From positions 18,135,501-18,199,500 of the forward strand of contig OX940870.1 in assembly GCA_954871525.1 (NCBI GenBank): a stretch of 64,000 bases of DNA, given 5' to 3'. Below are positions 27,968 to 41,100 of the stretch, piece after piece. The notes under the pieces were generated by a model. It did not search any database. It saw only the letters and a list, made by a program, of their open reading frames with translations, and was not told the DNA's origin. The position numbers and the translations under genes were made by a program. The stretch comes from Parietaria judaica (Eukaryota; Streptophyta; Magnoliopsida; Rosales; Urticaceae). Positions within the stretch are counted from its first letter, which is position 1. Each line of letters begins with the position of its first letter.

Positions 27968-30119
27968 AACAACCCTAATTAAACGATATTTTAAACAAAA
28001 AATGAACTTGAAATTCTTAGTAATGTGTATTTATACCATATTTAATTATTTTAATCCCTAAATCGCGAAGCACTATCTCTTAGTTTCAATACCAAACATT
28101 TAACGGGTTAAAATAATTACCGAAAAGGGTTAAAAATTGGTTTTCTTACGAGAGCAAATACGATGCGTTCATGATGAAATTTTAGTTGCTAGACCTTTAT
28201 TTGGGTGGTATTATAACGTATTGGGTTATTTTTGGCATTAAAAGTATTTGACGCTCTCCAAAAACCCTGTTTCACCAATTAATGCGTGCTCCAAACAAAA
28301 CTGAGTCTTTTTCCCATTTTACGCAAAACAACCCTAATTAAACGATATTTTAAACAAAAAATGAACTTCAAATTCTTAGTAATGTGTATTTATACCACAT
28401 TTACTTATTTTAATCCCTAAATCGCGAAGCACTATCTCTTAGTTTCAATACCAAGCATTTAACGGGTTAAAATAATTATCGAAAAGGGTTAAAAATTGGT
28501 TATCTTACGAGACCAAATACGCTGCTTTCATGATGAACTTTCAGTTGCTAGACCGTTATTTGGGTGGTATTATTACAGATTGGGTTATTTTTGGCATTAA
28601 AAGTATTTGACGCTCTCAAAAAACCCTGTTTCACCTATTAATGCGTGCTCCAAAAAAAAATCTGTCTTTTTCTCATTTTACGCAAAACAACCCTAGTTAA
28701 ACGATATTTTAAACGAAAAATGAACTTCAAATTCCTAGTAATGTGTATTTATATCACATTTACTTATTTTAATCCCTATATCGCGAAGCACCATCTCGTA
28801 GTTTTGATACCAAGCATTTAACGGGTTAAAATAATTACCGAAAAGGGTAAAAAATTAGTTTTCTTACGAGAGCAAATACGATTCGTTCACGATGAAATTT
28901 CAGTTGCTAGACCTTTATTTGGGTGGTATTATTACAGATTGGGTTATTCTTCGCATTAAAAGTATTTGACGCTCTACAGAAACCCTGTTTCACCAATTTA
29001 TGCGTGCTAAAAAAAAACTGAGTCTTTTTCCTATTTTACGCATAACAACCCTAATTAAACGATATTTTAAACAAAAAATGAACTTGAAATTCTTAGTAAT
29101 GTGTATTTATACCATATTTAATTATTTTAATCCCTAAATCGCGAAGCACTATCTCTTAGTTTCAATACCAAACATTTAACGGGTTAAAATAATTACCGAA
29201 AAGGGTTAAAAATTGGTTTTCTTACGAGAGCAAATACGATGCGTTCATGATGAAATTTTAGTTGCTAGACCTTTATTTGGGTGGTATTATAACGTATTGG
29301 GTTATTTTTGGCATTAAAAGTATTTGACGCTCTCCAAAAACCCTGTTTCACCAATTAATGCGTGCTCCAAACAAAACTGAGTCTTTTTCCCATTTTACGC
29401 AAAACAACCCTAATTAAACGATATTTTAAACAAAAAATGAACTTGAAATTCTTAGTAATGTGTATTTATACCACATTTACTTATTTTAATCCCTAAATCG
29501 CGAAGCACTATCTCTTAGTTTCAATACCAAGCATTTAACGGGTTAAAATAATTATCGAAAAGGGTTAAAAATTGGTTATCTTACGAGACCAAATACGCTG
29601 CTTTCATGATGAACTTTCAGTTGCTAGACCGTTATTTGGGTGGTATTATTACAGATTGGGTTATTTTTGGCATTAAAAGTATTTGACGCTCTCAAAAAAC
29701 CCTGTTTCACCTATTAATGCGTGCTCCAAAAAAAAATCTGTCTTTTTCTCATTTTACGCAAAACAACCCTAGTTAAACGATATTTTAAACGAAAAATGAA
29801 CTTCAAATTCCTAGTAATGTGTATTTATATCACATTTACTTATTTTAATCCCTATATCGCGAAGCACCATCTCGTAGTTTTGATACCAAGCATTTAACGG
29901 GTTAAAATAATTACCGAAAAGGGTAAAAAATTAGTTTTCTTACGAGAGCAAATACGATTCGTTCACGATGAAATTTCAGTTGCTAGACCTTTATTTGGGT
30001 GGTATTATTACAGATTGGGTTATTCTTCGCATTAAAAGTATTTGACGCTCTACAGAAACCCTGTTTCACCAATTTATGCGTGCTAAAAAAAAACTGAGTC
30101 TTTTTCCTATTTTACGCAT
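27968..30119. repeat. Two more sub-type II trimers
   Basis: Trimers start at 27968 and 29044 (1,076 bp each), with internal units at 28327, 28686, 29403 and 29762. They share markers not seen in the earlier sub-type II trimers, such as TAGACCGTTATTTGGG (near 28,550 and 29,625) and GGGTAAAAAATTAG (near 28,845 and 29,921). They are thus a tandem duplication of each other. Confidence 0.92.
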
Positions 30120-30837
30120 AACAACCCTAATTAAACGATATTTTAAACAAAAAATGAACTTGAAATTCTTAGTAATGTGTATTTATACCATATTTAATTA
30201 TTTTAATCCCTAAATCGCGAAGCACTATCTCTTAGTTTCAATACCAAACATTTAACGGGTTAAAATAATTACCGAAAAGGGTTAAAAATTGGTTTTCTTA
30301 CGAGAGCAAATACGATGCTTTCATGATGAACTTTCAGTTGCTAGACCTTTATTTGGGTGGTATTACTACAGATTGGGTTATTTTTGGCATTAAAAGTATG
30401 TAACGCTCTCCAAAAACCCTGTTTCACCTATTAATGCGTGCTCCAAAAAAAATTCAGTCTTTTTCTCATTTTACGCAAAACAACCCTAGTTAAACGATAT
30501 TTTAAACGAAAAATGAACTTCAAATTCTTAGTAATGTGTATTTATATCACATTTACTTATTTTAATCCCAGTATCGCGAAGCACCATCTCGTAGTTTCGA
30601 TACCAAGCATTTAACGAGTTAAAATAATTACCGAAAACGGTTAAAAATTGGTTTTCTTACGAGAGCAAATATGATGCGTTCATCATGAAATTTAAGTTGC
30701 TAGACCTTTATTTGGGTGGTATTATTACAGATTGGGTTATTTTTCGCATTAAAAGTTTTTGACGCTCTACAGAAACCCTGTTTTACCAATTTATGCGTGC
30801 TCCAAAAAAAAACTGAGTCTTTTTCCCATTTACGCAT
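30120..30837. repeat. Two units at the edge of the trimer domain
   Basis: The unit at 30,120-30,478 repeats the D-like octamer unit (TACTACAG) but with TATGTAACGCTCTCC, so it is a third start of the octamer that does not continue. The next unit, 30,479-30,837, has CCCAGTATCGCG, TTAACGAGTTAA, GAAAACGGTTAAAAATTGG and AATATGATGCGTTCATCATG. These rare variants recur 1,652 bp later in the unit at 32,131-32,491, which shows a local duplication of this unit and its flank. Confidence 0.85.
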
Positions 30838-31177
30838 AACAACCCTAATTAAACGATATTTTAAACAAAAAATGAACTTCAAATTCTTAGTAATGTGTAT
30901 TTATACCACATTTAATTATTTTAATCCCTAAATCGCGAAGCACTATCTCTTAGTTTTAATACCAAGCATTACTGAAAAGTGTTAAAAATTAATTTTCTTA
31001 CGAGAGCAAATACACTGCGTTCATGATGAAATTTCAGTTGCTAGACCTTTATTTGGGTGATATTATAACAAATTGGGCTATTTTTGGCATTAAAAGTATT
31101 TGACGTTCTCCAAAAACCCTGTTTCACCAATTAATGCGTGCTAAAAAAAAACTGAGTCTTTTTCCCATTTTACACAA
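30838..31177. repeat. Truncated unit (340 bp) with an 18-bp deletion over the conserved dyad
   Basis: The sequence reads ACCAAGCATTACTGAAAAGTG where related units (for example near 49,297-49,340) have CATT, then TAACGGGTTAAAAT, then CATTACTGAAAAGTG. The missing 18 bp lie between two CATT copies, so the loss fits slippage or microhomology repair. The deleted bases include the TTAAC-NN-GTTAA dyad, so this unit is one of very few without it. Confidence 0.85.
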
Positions 31178-31535
31178 AACAACCCTAATTAAACGATATT
31201 TTAAACAAAAAATGAACTTCAAATTCTTAGTAATGTGTATTTATACCACATTTATTTATTTTAATCCCTATATCGCGAAGCACTATCTCGTAGTTTAAAT
31301 ACCAACCATTTAACGGGTTAAAATAATATTTAAAAAGGGTTAAAAATTTGTTTTCTTACGATAGCAAGTACGATGCGTTCATGATGAAATTTCAGTTGCT
31401 AGACCTTTATTTGGGTGGTATTATAACAGATTGGGTTATTTTTGGCATTAAAAGTATTTGACGCTCTCCAAAACCCTGTTTCACCAATTTATGCGTGCTC
31501 CAAAAAAAACTGAGTCTTTTTCCCATTTTACGCAA

Positions 31536-32130
31536 AACAACCCTAATTAAACGATATTTTAAACAAAAAATGAACTTCAAATTCTTAGTAATGTGTATTT
31601 ATACCACATTTAATTATTTTAATCCCTAAATCGCGAAGCACCATCTCTTAGTTTCAATACCAAACATTTAACGGGTTAAAATAATTACCGAAAAGGGTTA
31701 AAAATTGGTTTTCTTACGAGAGCAAATACGATGCGTTCATGATGAAATTTCAGTTGCTAGACCTTTATTTGGGTGGTATTACTACAGATTGGGTTATTTT
31801 TGGCATTAAAAGTATTTGACGCTCTCCAAAAACCCTGTTTCACCTATAAATGCGTGCTCCAAAAAAAAATCAGTCTTCATCTCGTAGTTTCGATACCAAG
31901 CATTTAACGGGTGAAAATAATTACCGAAAAGGGTTAAAAATTGGTTTTCTTACGAGAGCAAATACGATTCGTTCACGATGAACTTTCAGTTGCTAGACCT
32001 TTATTTGGGTGGTATTACTACATACTGGGTTACTCTTCGCATTAAAAGTATTTGACGCTCTACAGAAACCCTGTTTCACCAATTTATGCGTGCTCCAAAA
32101 AAAATTCAGTCTTTTTCTCATTTTACGCAA
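31536..32130. repeat. Two units fused by a ~123-bp deletion
   Basis: The spacing between consecutive landmarks is 595 bp where two units should give about 718. The break is at about 31,877: AATCAGTCTT is followed directly by CATCTCGTAGTTTCGATACC. The stretch from TTTCTCATTTTACG through the AACAACC landmark to CGCGAAGCAC is missing. No long microhomology is visible at the join. Downstream, the second half has a B-like front with an unusual TACTACATACTGGGTTACTC. The unit before it, 31,178-31,535, is intact (358 bp). Confidence 0.85.
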
Positions 32131-32491
32131 AACAACCCTAGTTAAACGATATTTTAAACGAAAAATGAACTTCAAATTCTTAGTAATGTGTATTTATATC
32201 ACATTTACTTATTTTAATCCCAGTATCGCGAAGCACCATCTCGTAGTTTCGATACCAAGCATTTAACGAGTTAAAATAATTACCGAAAACGGTTAAAAAT
32301 TGGTTTTCTTACGAGAGCAAATATGATGCGTTCATCATGAAATTTAAGTTGCTAGACCTTTATTTGGGTGGTATTATTACAGATTGGGTTATTTTTCGCA
32401 TTAAAAGTTTTTGACGCTTTACAGAAACCCTGTTTTACCAATTTATGCGTGCTCCAAAAAAAAAAACTGAGTCTTTTTCCCATTTACGCAT
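32131..32491. repeat. Duplicate of the unit at 30,479-30,837
   Basis: It shares CCCAGTATCGCG, TTAACGAGTTAA, GAAAACGGTT, AATATGATGCGTTCATCATG and AAATTTAAGTTGC with the earlier unit. The distance is 1,652 bp at the start and 1,654 bp at the end because the A-run before ACTGAG is longer here. The interval equals five units less the 18-bp and 123-bp deletions between them. Confidence 0.85.
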
Positions 32492-32665
32492 AACAACCCT
32501 AATTAAACGATATATTAAACAAAAAATGAACTTCAAATTCTTAGTAATTTGTATTTATACCACATTTAATTATTTTAATCCCTAAATCGCAAAGCACTAT
32601 CTCTTAGTTTTAATACGATGCTTTGGCATTATAACAGATTGGGTTATTTTTCTCATTTTACGCAA
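32492..32665. repeat. 174-bp remnant unit with several internal deletions
   Basis: Only about half a unit remains between two landmarks. After CTCTTAGTTTTAATAC the sequence jumps to GATGC, then to a TTTGGCATTATAACAGATTG segment, then from GGGTTATTTTT straight to CTCATTTTACGC. Two of the three joins sit at short repeats expected in the parent unit: AATAC (in TTTAATACC and AAATACGATGC) and TTTTT (in TTATTTTTGG and GTCTTTTTCTC). This fits microhomology-mediated deletion. Confidence 0.8.
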
Positions 32666-34098
32666 AACAACCCTAGTTAAACGATATTTTAAACGAAAAA
32701 TGAACTTCAAATTCTAAGTAATGTGTATTTATATCACATTTACTTATTTTAATCCCTATATCGCGAAGCACCATCTCGTAGTTTTGATACCGAGCATTTA
32801 ACGGGTTAAAATAATTACCGAAAAGGGTTAAAAATTGGTTTTCTTACGAGAGCAAATACGATTCGTTCACGATGAACTTTCAGTTGCTAGACCTTTATTT
32901 GGGTGGTATTATTACAGATTGGGTTATTCTTCCCATTAAAAGTATTTGACGCTCTACAGAAACCCTGTTTCACCAATTTATGCGTGCTAAAAAAAAACTG
33001 AGTCTTTTTCCCTTTTTACGCAAAACAACCCTAATTAAACGATATTTTAAACAAAAAATGAACTTGAAATTCTTAGTAATGTGTATTTATACCACATTTA
33101 ATAATTTAATCCCCAAATCGCGAAGCACTATCTCTTATTTTCAATACCAAGCATTTAACGGGTTAAAATAATTACCGAAAAGGGTTAAAAATTGGTTTTC
33201 TTACGAGAGCAAAGACGATGCGTTCATGATGAAATTTCTGTTGCTAGACCTTTATTTTGGTGGTATTATTACAGATTGGGTTATTTTTGGCATTAAAAGT
33301 ATTTGACGCTCTCCAAAAACCCTGTTTCACCTATTAATGCGTGCTCCAAAACAAAATTCAGTCTTTTTCTCATTTTACGCAAAACAACCCTAATTAAACG
33401 ATATTTTAAACAAAAAATGAACTTCAAATTTTTAGTAATGTGTATTTATATCACATTTACTTATATTAATCGCTATATCGCGAAGCACCATCTCGTAGTT
33501 TCAATACCAAGCATTTAACGGGTTAAAATAATTACCGAAAAGGGTTAAAAATTGGTTTTCTTACCAGAGCAAATACGATGCGTTCACGATGAAATTTCAG
33601 TTGCTACACCTTTATTTGGGTGGTATTATTACAGATTGGGTTATTTTTGGCATTAAAAGTATTTGACGCTCTCCAAAAACCCTGTTTCACCAATTTATGC
33701 GTGCTCCAAAAAAAACTAAGTCTTTTTCCCATTTTACGCAAAACAACCCTAATTAAACGATATTTTAAACAAAAAAGAACTTCAAATTCTTAGTAATGTG
33801 TATTTATACCACATTTAATTATTTTAATCCCTAAATCGCGAAGCACTATCTCTTAGTTTCAATACCAAGCATTTAACGGGTTAAAATAATTACCGAAAAG
33901 GGTTAAAAATTGGTTTTCTTACCAGAGCAAATACGATGCTTCACAATGAAATTTCAACGGCTAGACCTTTATTTGGGTGGTATTATTACAGATTAGGTTA
34001 TTTTTGGCATTAAAAGTATTTGACGCTCTCCAAAGACACTGTTTCACCTATAAATGCGTGCTCCAAAAAAAATCCAGTATTTTTCTCATTTTACGCAA
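32666..34098. repeat. Four units, mostly duplicated 15,078 bp downstream
   Basis: Unit starts are 32666, 33024, 33383 and 33742. From about 32,934 to 34,245 the sequence matches 48,012-49,323 at a constant offset of 15,078 bp, including the rare features CCCTTTTTACGCAAAAC, TTTAATAATTTAATCC, TCTTATTTTCAATACC, GCAAAGACGATGCG, CTCCAAAACAAAATTCAG and the short ATGCTTCACAATGAAATTT. The match is broken at about 33,560-33,720, where this copy has ACCAGAGC and TTGCTACACC and the other has ACGAGAGCTAATACG and TTGCTAGACC. Confidence 0.88.
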
Positions 34099-35177
34099 AA
34101 CAACCCTAATTAAACGATATTTTAAACAAAAAATGAATTTCAAATTCTTAGTAATGTGTATTTATATCACATTTACTTATTTTAATCCCTATATCGCGAA
34201 GCACCATCTCGTAGTTTCAATACCAAGCATTTAACGGGTTAAAATAATTACCGAAAAGGGTTAAAAATTGGTTTTCTTACGAGGGCAAATACGATGCGTT
34301 CATGATGAAATTTCAGTTGCTAGACCTTTATTTGGGTGGTATTATTACAGATTGGGTTATTTTTTGCATTAAAAGTATTTGACGCTCTACAGAAACCCTG
34401 TTTCACCAATTTATGCGTGCTCCAAAAAAAACTGAGTCTTTTTCTCATTTTACGCATAACAACCCTAATTAAACGATATTTTAAACAAAAAATTAACTTC
34501 AAATTCTTAGTAATGTGTATTTATACCACATTTAATTATTTTAATCCCTAAATCGCGAAGCACTATCTCTTAGTTTCAATATCAAGCATTTAACGGGTTA
34601 AAATCATTACAGAAAAGTGTTAAAAATTAGTTTTCTTACGAGAGCAAATACGATGCGTTCAGGATAAAATTTCAGTTGCTGGACCTTTATTTAGGTGATA
34701 TTATTACAAATTGGGTTATTTTTGGCATTAAAAGTATTTGACGCTCTCCAAAAACCTTGTTTCACCAATTAATGCGTGCACCAAAAAAAAACTGAGTCTT
34801 TTTCCCATTTTACGCAAAACAACCCTAATTAAACGATATTTTAAACAAAAAATGAACTTCAAATTCTTAGTAATGTGTATTTATACCACATTTAATTATT
34901 TTAATCCCTAAATCACGAAGCACTATCTCTTAGTTTCAATACCTAGTATTTAACGGGTTAAAATAATTACCGAAAAGGGTTAAAAATTGGTTTTCTTACC
35001 AGAGCAAATCCGATGCGTTCACGATGAAATTTCAGTTGCTAGACCTTTATTTGGGTGGTATTATTACAGATTAGGTTATTTTTGGCATTAAAAGTATTTG
35101 ACACTCTCCAAAGACACTGTTTCACCTATTAATGCGTGCTCCAAAAAAAAATCCAGTCTTTTTCTCATTTTACGCAA
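34099..35177. repeat. Single Fx-J-K trimer at the start of the hexamer domain
   Basis: Unit starts are 34099, 34458 and 34818. The first has the F-type body with an I-type CATAAC end (called Fx). The second is J: TTCAGGATAAAATTTC, TTTAGGTGATATT, and CCTTGTTTCACC with GCGTGCACC. The third is K: CAGAGCAAATCCGATGCG, GATTAGGTTATTT, and GACACTCTCCAAAGACACTG. It matches the trimers at 41,643-44,873. Confidence 0.88.
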
Positions 35178-38100
35178 AACAACCCTAATTAAACGATATT
35201 TTAAACAAAAAATGAATTTCAAATTCTTAGTTATGTGTATTTATATCACATTTACTTATTTTAATCCCTATATCGCGAAGCACTATCTCGTAGTTTCAAT
35301 ACCAAGCATTTAACGGGTTAAAATAATAACCGAAAATGGTTAAAAATTGGTTTTCTTACGAGAGCAAATACGATGTGTTCATGATGAAATTTCAGTTGCT
35401 AGACCTTTATTTGGGTGGTATTGTTACAGATTGGGTTATTTTTTGCATTAAAAGTATTTGACGCTCTACAGAAACCCTGTTTCACCAATTTATGCGTGCT
35501 CCAAAAAAAACTGAGTCTTTTTCCCATTTTACACATAACAACCCTAATTAAACGATATTTTAAACAAAAAATGAACTTCGAATTCTTAGTAATGTGTATT
35601 TATACCACATTTAATTATTTTAATCCCTAAATCGCGAAGCACTAGCTCTTAGTTTCAATATCAAGCATTTAACGGGTTAAAATCATTACAGAAAAGTGTT
35701 AAAAATTAGTTTTCTTACGAGAGCAAATACGATGCGTTCATGATAAAATTTCAGTTGCTAGACCTATATTTGGGTGATATTATTACAAATTGTGTTATTT
35801 TTGGCATTAAAAGTATTTGACGCTCTCCAAAAACCCTGTTTCACCAATTAATGCGTGCTCCAAAAAAACTGAGTCTTTTTCCCATTTTACGCAAAACAAC
35901 CATAATTAAACGATATTTTAAACAAAAAAATAAACTTCAAATTCTTTGTAATGTGTATTTATATCACATTTACTTATTTTAATCCCTATATCGCGATGCA
36001 CTATCTCGTAGTTTCGATACCAAGCATATAACGGGTTAAAATAATTACCGAAAAGGGTTAAAAATTGGTTTTCTTACCAGAGCAAATACGATGCGTTCAC
36101 GATGAAATTTCAGTTGCTAGACCTTTATTTGGGTGGTATTATGACAGATTGGGTTATTTTTGGCATTAAAAGTATTTGACGCTCTCCAAAAACCCTGTTT
36201 CACCAATTTATGCGTGCTCCAAAAAAAACTGAGTCTTTTTCCCATTTTACGCAAAACAACCCTAATTAAACGATATTTTAAACAAAAAAGAACTTCAAAT
36301 TCTTAGTAATGTGTATTTATACCACATTTAATTATTTTAATACCTAAATCGCGAAACACTATCTCTTAGTTTCAATACCAAGCATTTAACGGGTTAAAAT
36401 AATTACCGAAAAGGGTTAAAAATTTGTTTTCTTACGACAGCAAATACGATGCGTTCATGATGAAATTTCAGTTGCTAGACCTTTATTTGGGTGGTATTAT
36501 TACAGATTGGGTTATTTTTTGCACTAAAAGTATATAAGGCTCTACAGAAACCCTGTTTCACCAATTTATGCGTGCTCCAAAAAAAACTGAGTCTTTTTCC
36601 CATTTTACGCATAACAACCCTAATTAAACGATATTTTAAACAAAAAATGAACTTCAAATTCTTAGTAATGTGTATTTATACCACATTTAATTATTTTAAT
36701 CCCTAAATCGCGAAGCACTATCTCTTAGTTTCAATATCAAGCATTTAACGGGTTAAAATCATTACAGAAAAGTGTTAAAAATTAGTTTTCTTACGAGAGC
36801 AAATACGATGCGTTCAGGATAAAATTTCAGTTGCTAGACCTTTATTTAGGTGATATTATTACAAATTGGGTTATTTTTGGCATTAAAAGTATTTGACGCT
36901 CTCCAAAAACCTTGTTTCGCCAATTAATGCGTGCACCAAAAAAAACTGAGTCTTTTTCCCATTTTACGCAAAACAACCCTAATTAAACGATATTTTAAAC
37001 AAAAAATGAACTTCAAATTCTTAGTAATGTGTATTTATACCACATTTAATTATTTTAATCCCTAAATCACGAAGCACTATCTCTTAGTTTCAATACCAAG
37101 CATTTAACGGGTTAAAATAATTACCGAAAAGGGTTAAAAATTGGTTTTCTTACCAGAGCAAATCCGATGCGTTCACGATGAAATTTCAGTTGCTAGACCT
37201 TTATTTGGGTGGTATTATTACAGATTAGGTTATTTTTGGCATTAAAAGTATTTGACACTCTCCAAAGACACTGTTTCACCTATTAATGCGTGCTCCAAAA
37301 AAAATCCAGTCTTTTTCTCATTTTACGCAAAACAACCCTAATTAAACGATATTTTAAACAAAAAATGAACTTCAAATTCTTAGTTATGTGTATTTATATC
37401 ACATTTACTTATTTTAATCCCTACATCGCGAAGCACCATCTCGTAGTTTCAATACCAAGCATTTAACGGGTTAAAATAATAACCGAAAATGGTTAAAAAT
37501 TGGTTTTCTTACGAGAGCAAATACGATGTGTTCATGATGAAATTTCAGTTGCTAGACCTTTATTTGGGTGGTATTGTTACAGATTGGGTTATTTTTTGCA
37601 TTAAAAGTATTTGATGCTCTACAGAAACCCTGTTTCACCAATTTATGCGTGCTCCAAAAAAAACTGAGTCTTTTTCCCATTTTACACATAATAACCCTAA
37701 TTAAACGATATTTTAAACAAAAAATGAACTTCGAATTCTTAGTAATGTGTATTTATACCACATTTAATTATTTTAATCCCTAAATCGCGAAGCACTAGCT
37801 CTTAGTTTCAATATCAAGCATTTAACGGGTTAAAATCATTACAGAAAAGTGTTAAAAATTAGTTTTCTTACGAGAGCAAATACGATGCGTTCATGATAAA
37901 ATTTCAGTTGCTAGACCTATATTTGGGTGATACTATTACAAATTGTGTTATTTTTGGCATTAAAAGTATTTGACGCTCTCCAAAAACCCTGTTTCACCAA
38001 TTAATGCGTGCTCCAAAAAAACTGAGTCTTTTTCCCATTTTACGCAAAACAACCATAATTAAACGATATTTTAAACAAAAAAATAAACTTAAAATTCTTT

Positions 38101-41100
38101 GTAATGTGTATTTATATCACATTTACTTATTTTAATCCCTATATCGCGATGCACTATCTCGTAGTTTCGATACCAAGCATTTAACGGGTTAAAATAATTA
38201 CCGAAAAGGGTTAAAAATTGGTTTTCTTACCAGAGCAAATACGATGCGTTCACGATGAAATTTCAGTTGCTAGACCTTTATTTGGGTGGTATTATGACAG
38301 ATTGGGTTATTTTTGGCATTAAAAGTATTTGACGCTCTCCAAAAACCCTGTTTCACCAATTTATGCGTGCTCCAAAAAAAACTGAGTCTTTTTCCCATTT
38401 TACGCAAAACAACCCTAATTAAACGATATTTTAAACAAAAAAGAACTTCAAATTCTTAGTAATGTGTATTTATACCACATTTAATTATTTTAATACCTAA
38501 ATCGCGAAACACTATCTCTTAGTTTCAATACCAAGCATTTAACGGGTTAAAATAATTACCGAAAAGGGTTAAAAATTTGTTTTCTTACGACAGCAAATAC
38601 GATGCGTTCATGATGAAATTTCAGTTGCTAGACCTTTATTTGGGTGGTATTATTACAGATTGGGTTATTTTTTGCACTAAAAGTATATAAGGCTCTACAG
38701 AAACCCTGTTTCACCAATTTATGCGTGCTCCAAAAAAAACTGAGTCTTTTTCCCATTTTACGCATAACAACCCTAATTAAACGATATTTTAAACAAAAAA
38801 TGAACTTCAAATTCTTAGTAATGTGTATTTATACCACATTTAATTATTTTAATCCCTAAATCGCGAAGCACTATCTCTTAGTTTCAATATCAAGCATTTA
38901 ACGGGTTAAAATCATTACAGAAAAGTGTTAAAAATTAGTTTTCTTACGAGAGCAAATACGATGCGTTCAGGATAAAATTTCAGTTGCTAGACCTTTATTT
39001 AGGTGATATTATTACAAATTGGGTTATTTTTGGCATTAAAAGTATTTGACGCTCTCCAAAAACCTTGTTTCACCAATTAATGCGTGCACCAAAAAAAACT
39101 GAGTCTTTTTCCCATTTTACGCAAAACAACCCTAATTAAACGATATTTTAAACAAAAAATGAACTTCAAATTCTTAGTAATGTGTATTTATACCACATTT
39201 AATTATTTTAATCCCTAAATCACGAAGCACTATCTCTTAGTTTCAATACCAAGCATTTAACGGGTTAAAATAATTACCGAAAAGGGTTAAAAATTGGTTT
39301 TCTTACCAGAGCAAATCCGATGCGTTCACGATGAAATTTCAGTTGCTAGACCTTTATTTGGGTGGTATTATTACAGATTAGGTTATTTTTGGCATTAAAA
39401 GTATTTGACACTCTCCAAAGACACTGTTTCACCTATTAATGCGTGCTCCAAAAAAAATCCAGTCTTTTTCTCATTTTACGCAAAACAACCCTAATTAAAC
39501 GATATTTTAAACAAAAAATGAACTTCAAATTCTTAGTTATGTGTATTTATATCACATTTACTTATTTTAATCCCTATATCGCGAAGCACCATCTCGTAGT
39601 TTCAATACCAAGCATTTAACGGGTTAAAATAATAACCGAAAATGGTTAAAAATTGGTTTTCTTACGAGAGCAAATACGATGTGTTCATGATGAAATTTCA
39701 GTTGGTAGACCTTTATTTGGGTGGTATTGTTACAGATTGGGTTATTTTTTGCATTAAAAGTATTTGACGCTCTACAGAAACCCTGTTTCACCAATTTATG
39801 CGTGCTCCAAAAAAAACTGAGTCTTTTTCCCATTTTACACATAACAACCCTAATTAAACGATATTTTAAACAAAAAATGAACTTCGAATTCTTAGTAATG
39901 TGTATTTATACCACATTTAATTATTTTAATCCCTAAATCGCGAAGCACTAGCTCTTAGTTTCAATATCAAGCATTTAACGGGTTAAAATCATTACAGAAA
40001 AGTGTTAAAAATTAGTTTTCTTACGAGAGCAAATACGATGCGTTCATGATAAAATTTCAGTTGCTAGACTTATATTTGGGTGATATTATTACAAATTGTG
40101 TTATTTTTGGCATTAAAAGTATTTGACGCTCTCCAAAAACCCTGTTTCACCAATTAATGCGTGCTCCAAAAAAACTGAGTCTTTTTCCCATTTTACGCAA
40201 AACAACCATAATTAAACGATATTTTAAACAAAAAAATAAACTTCAAATTCTTTGTAATGTGTATTTATATCACATTTACTTATTTTAATCCCTATATCGC
40301 GATGCACTATCTCGTAGTTTCGATACCAAGCATTTAACGGGTTAAAATAATTACCGAAAAGGGTTAAAAATTGGTTTTCTTACCAGAGCAAATACGATGC
40401 GTTCACGATGAAATTTCAGTTGCTAGACCTTTATTTGGGTGGTATTATGACAGATTGGGTTATTTTTGGCATTAAAAGTATTTGACGCTCTCCAAAAACC
40501 CTGTTTCACCAATTTATGCGTGCTCCAAAAAAAACTGAGTCTTTTTCCCATTTTACGCAAAACAACCCTAATTAAACGATATTTTAAACAAAAAAGAACT
40601 TCAAATTCTTAGTAATGTGTATTTATACCACATTTAATTATTTTAATACCTAAATCGCGAAACACTATCTCTTAGTTTCAATACCAAGCATTTAACGGGT
40701 TAAAATAATTACCGAAAAGGGTTAAAAATTTGTTTTCTTACGACAGCAAATACGATGCGTTCATGATGAAATTTCAGTTGCTAGACCTTTATTTGGGTGG
40801 TATTATTACAGATTGGGTTATTTTTTGCACTAAAAGTATATAAGGCTCTACAGAAACCCTGTTTCACCAATTTATGCGTGCTCCAAAAAAAACTGAGTCT
40901 TTTTCCCATTTTACGCATAACAACCCTAATTAAACGATATTTTAAACAAAAAATGAACTTCAAATTCTTAGTAATGTGTATTTATACCACATTTAATTAT
41001 TTTAATCCCTAAATCGCGAAGCACTATCTCTTAGTTTCAATATCAAGCATTTAACGGGTTAAAATCATTACAGAAAAGTGTTAAAAATTAGTTTTCTTAC

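Noticed and set aside
32492..32665. Insertion of foreign DNA in the short unit
   Set aside because: All pieces can be assigned to the normal monomer in the normal order; the unit is explained by deletions.
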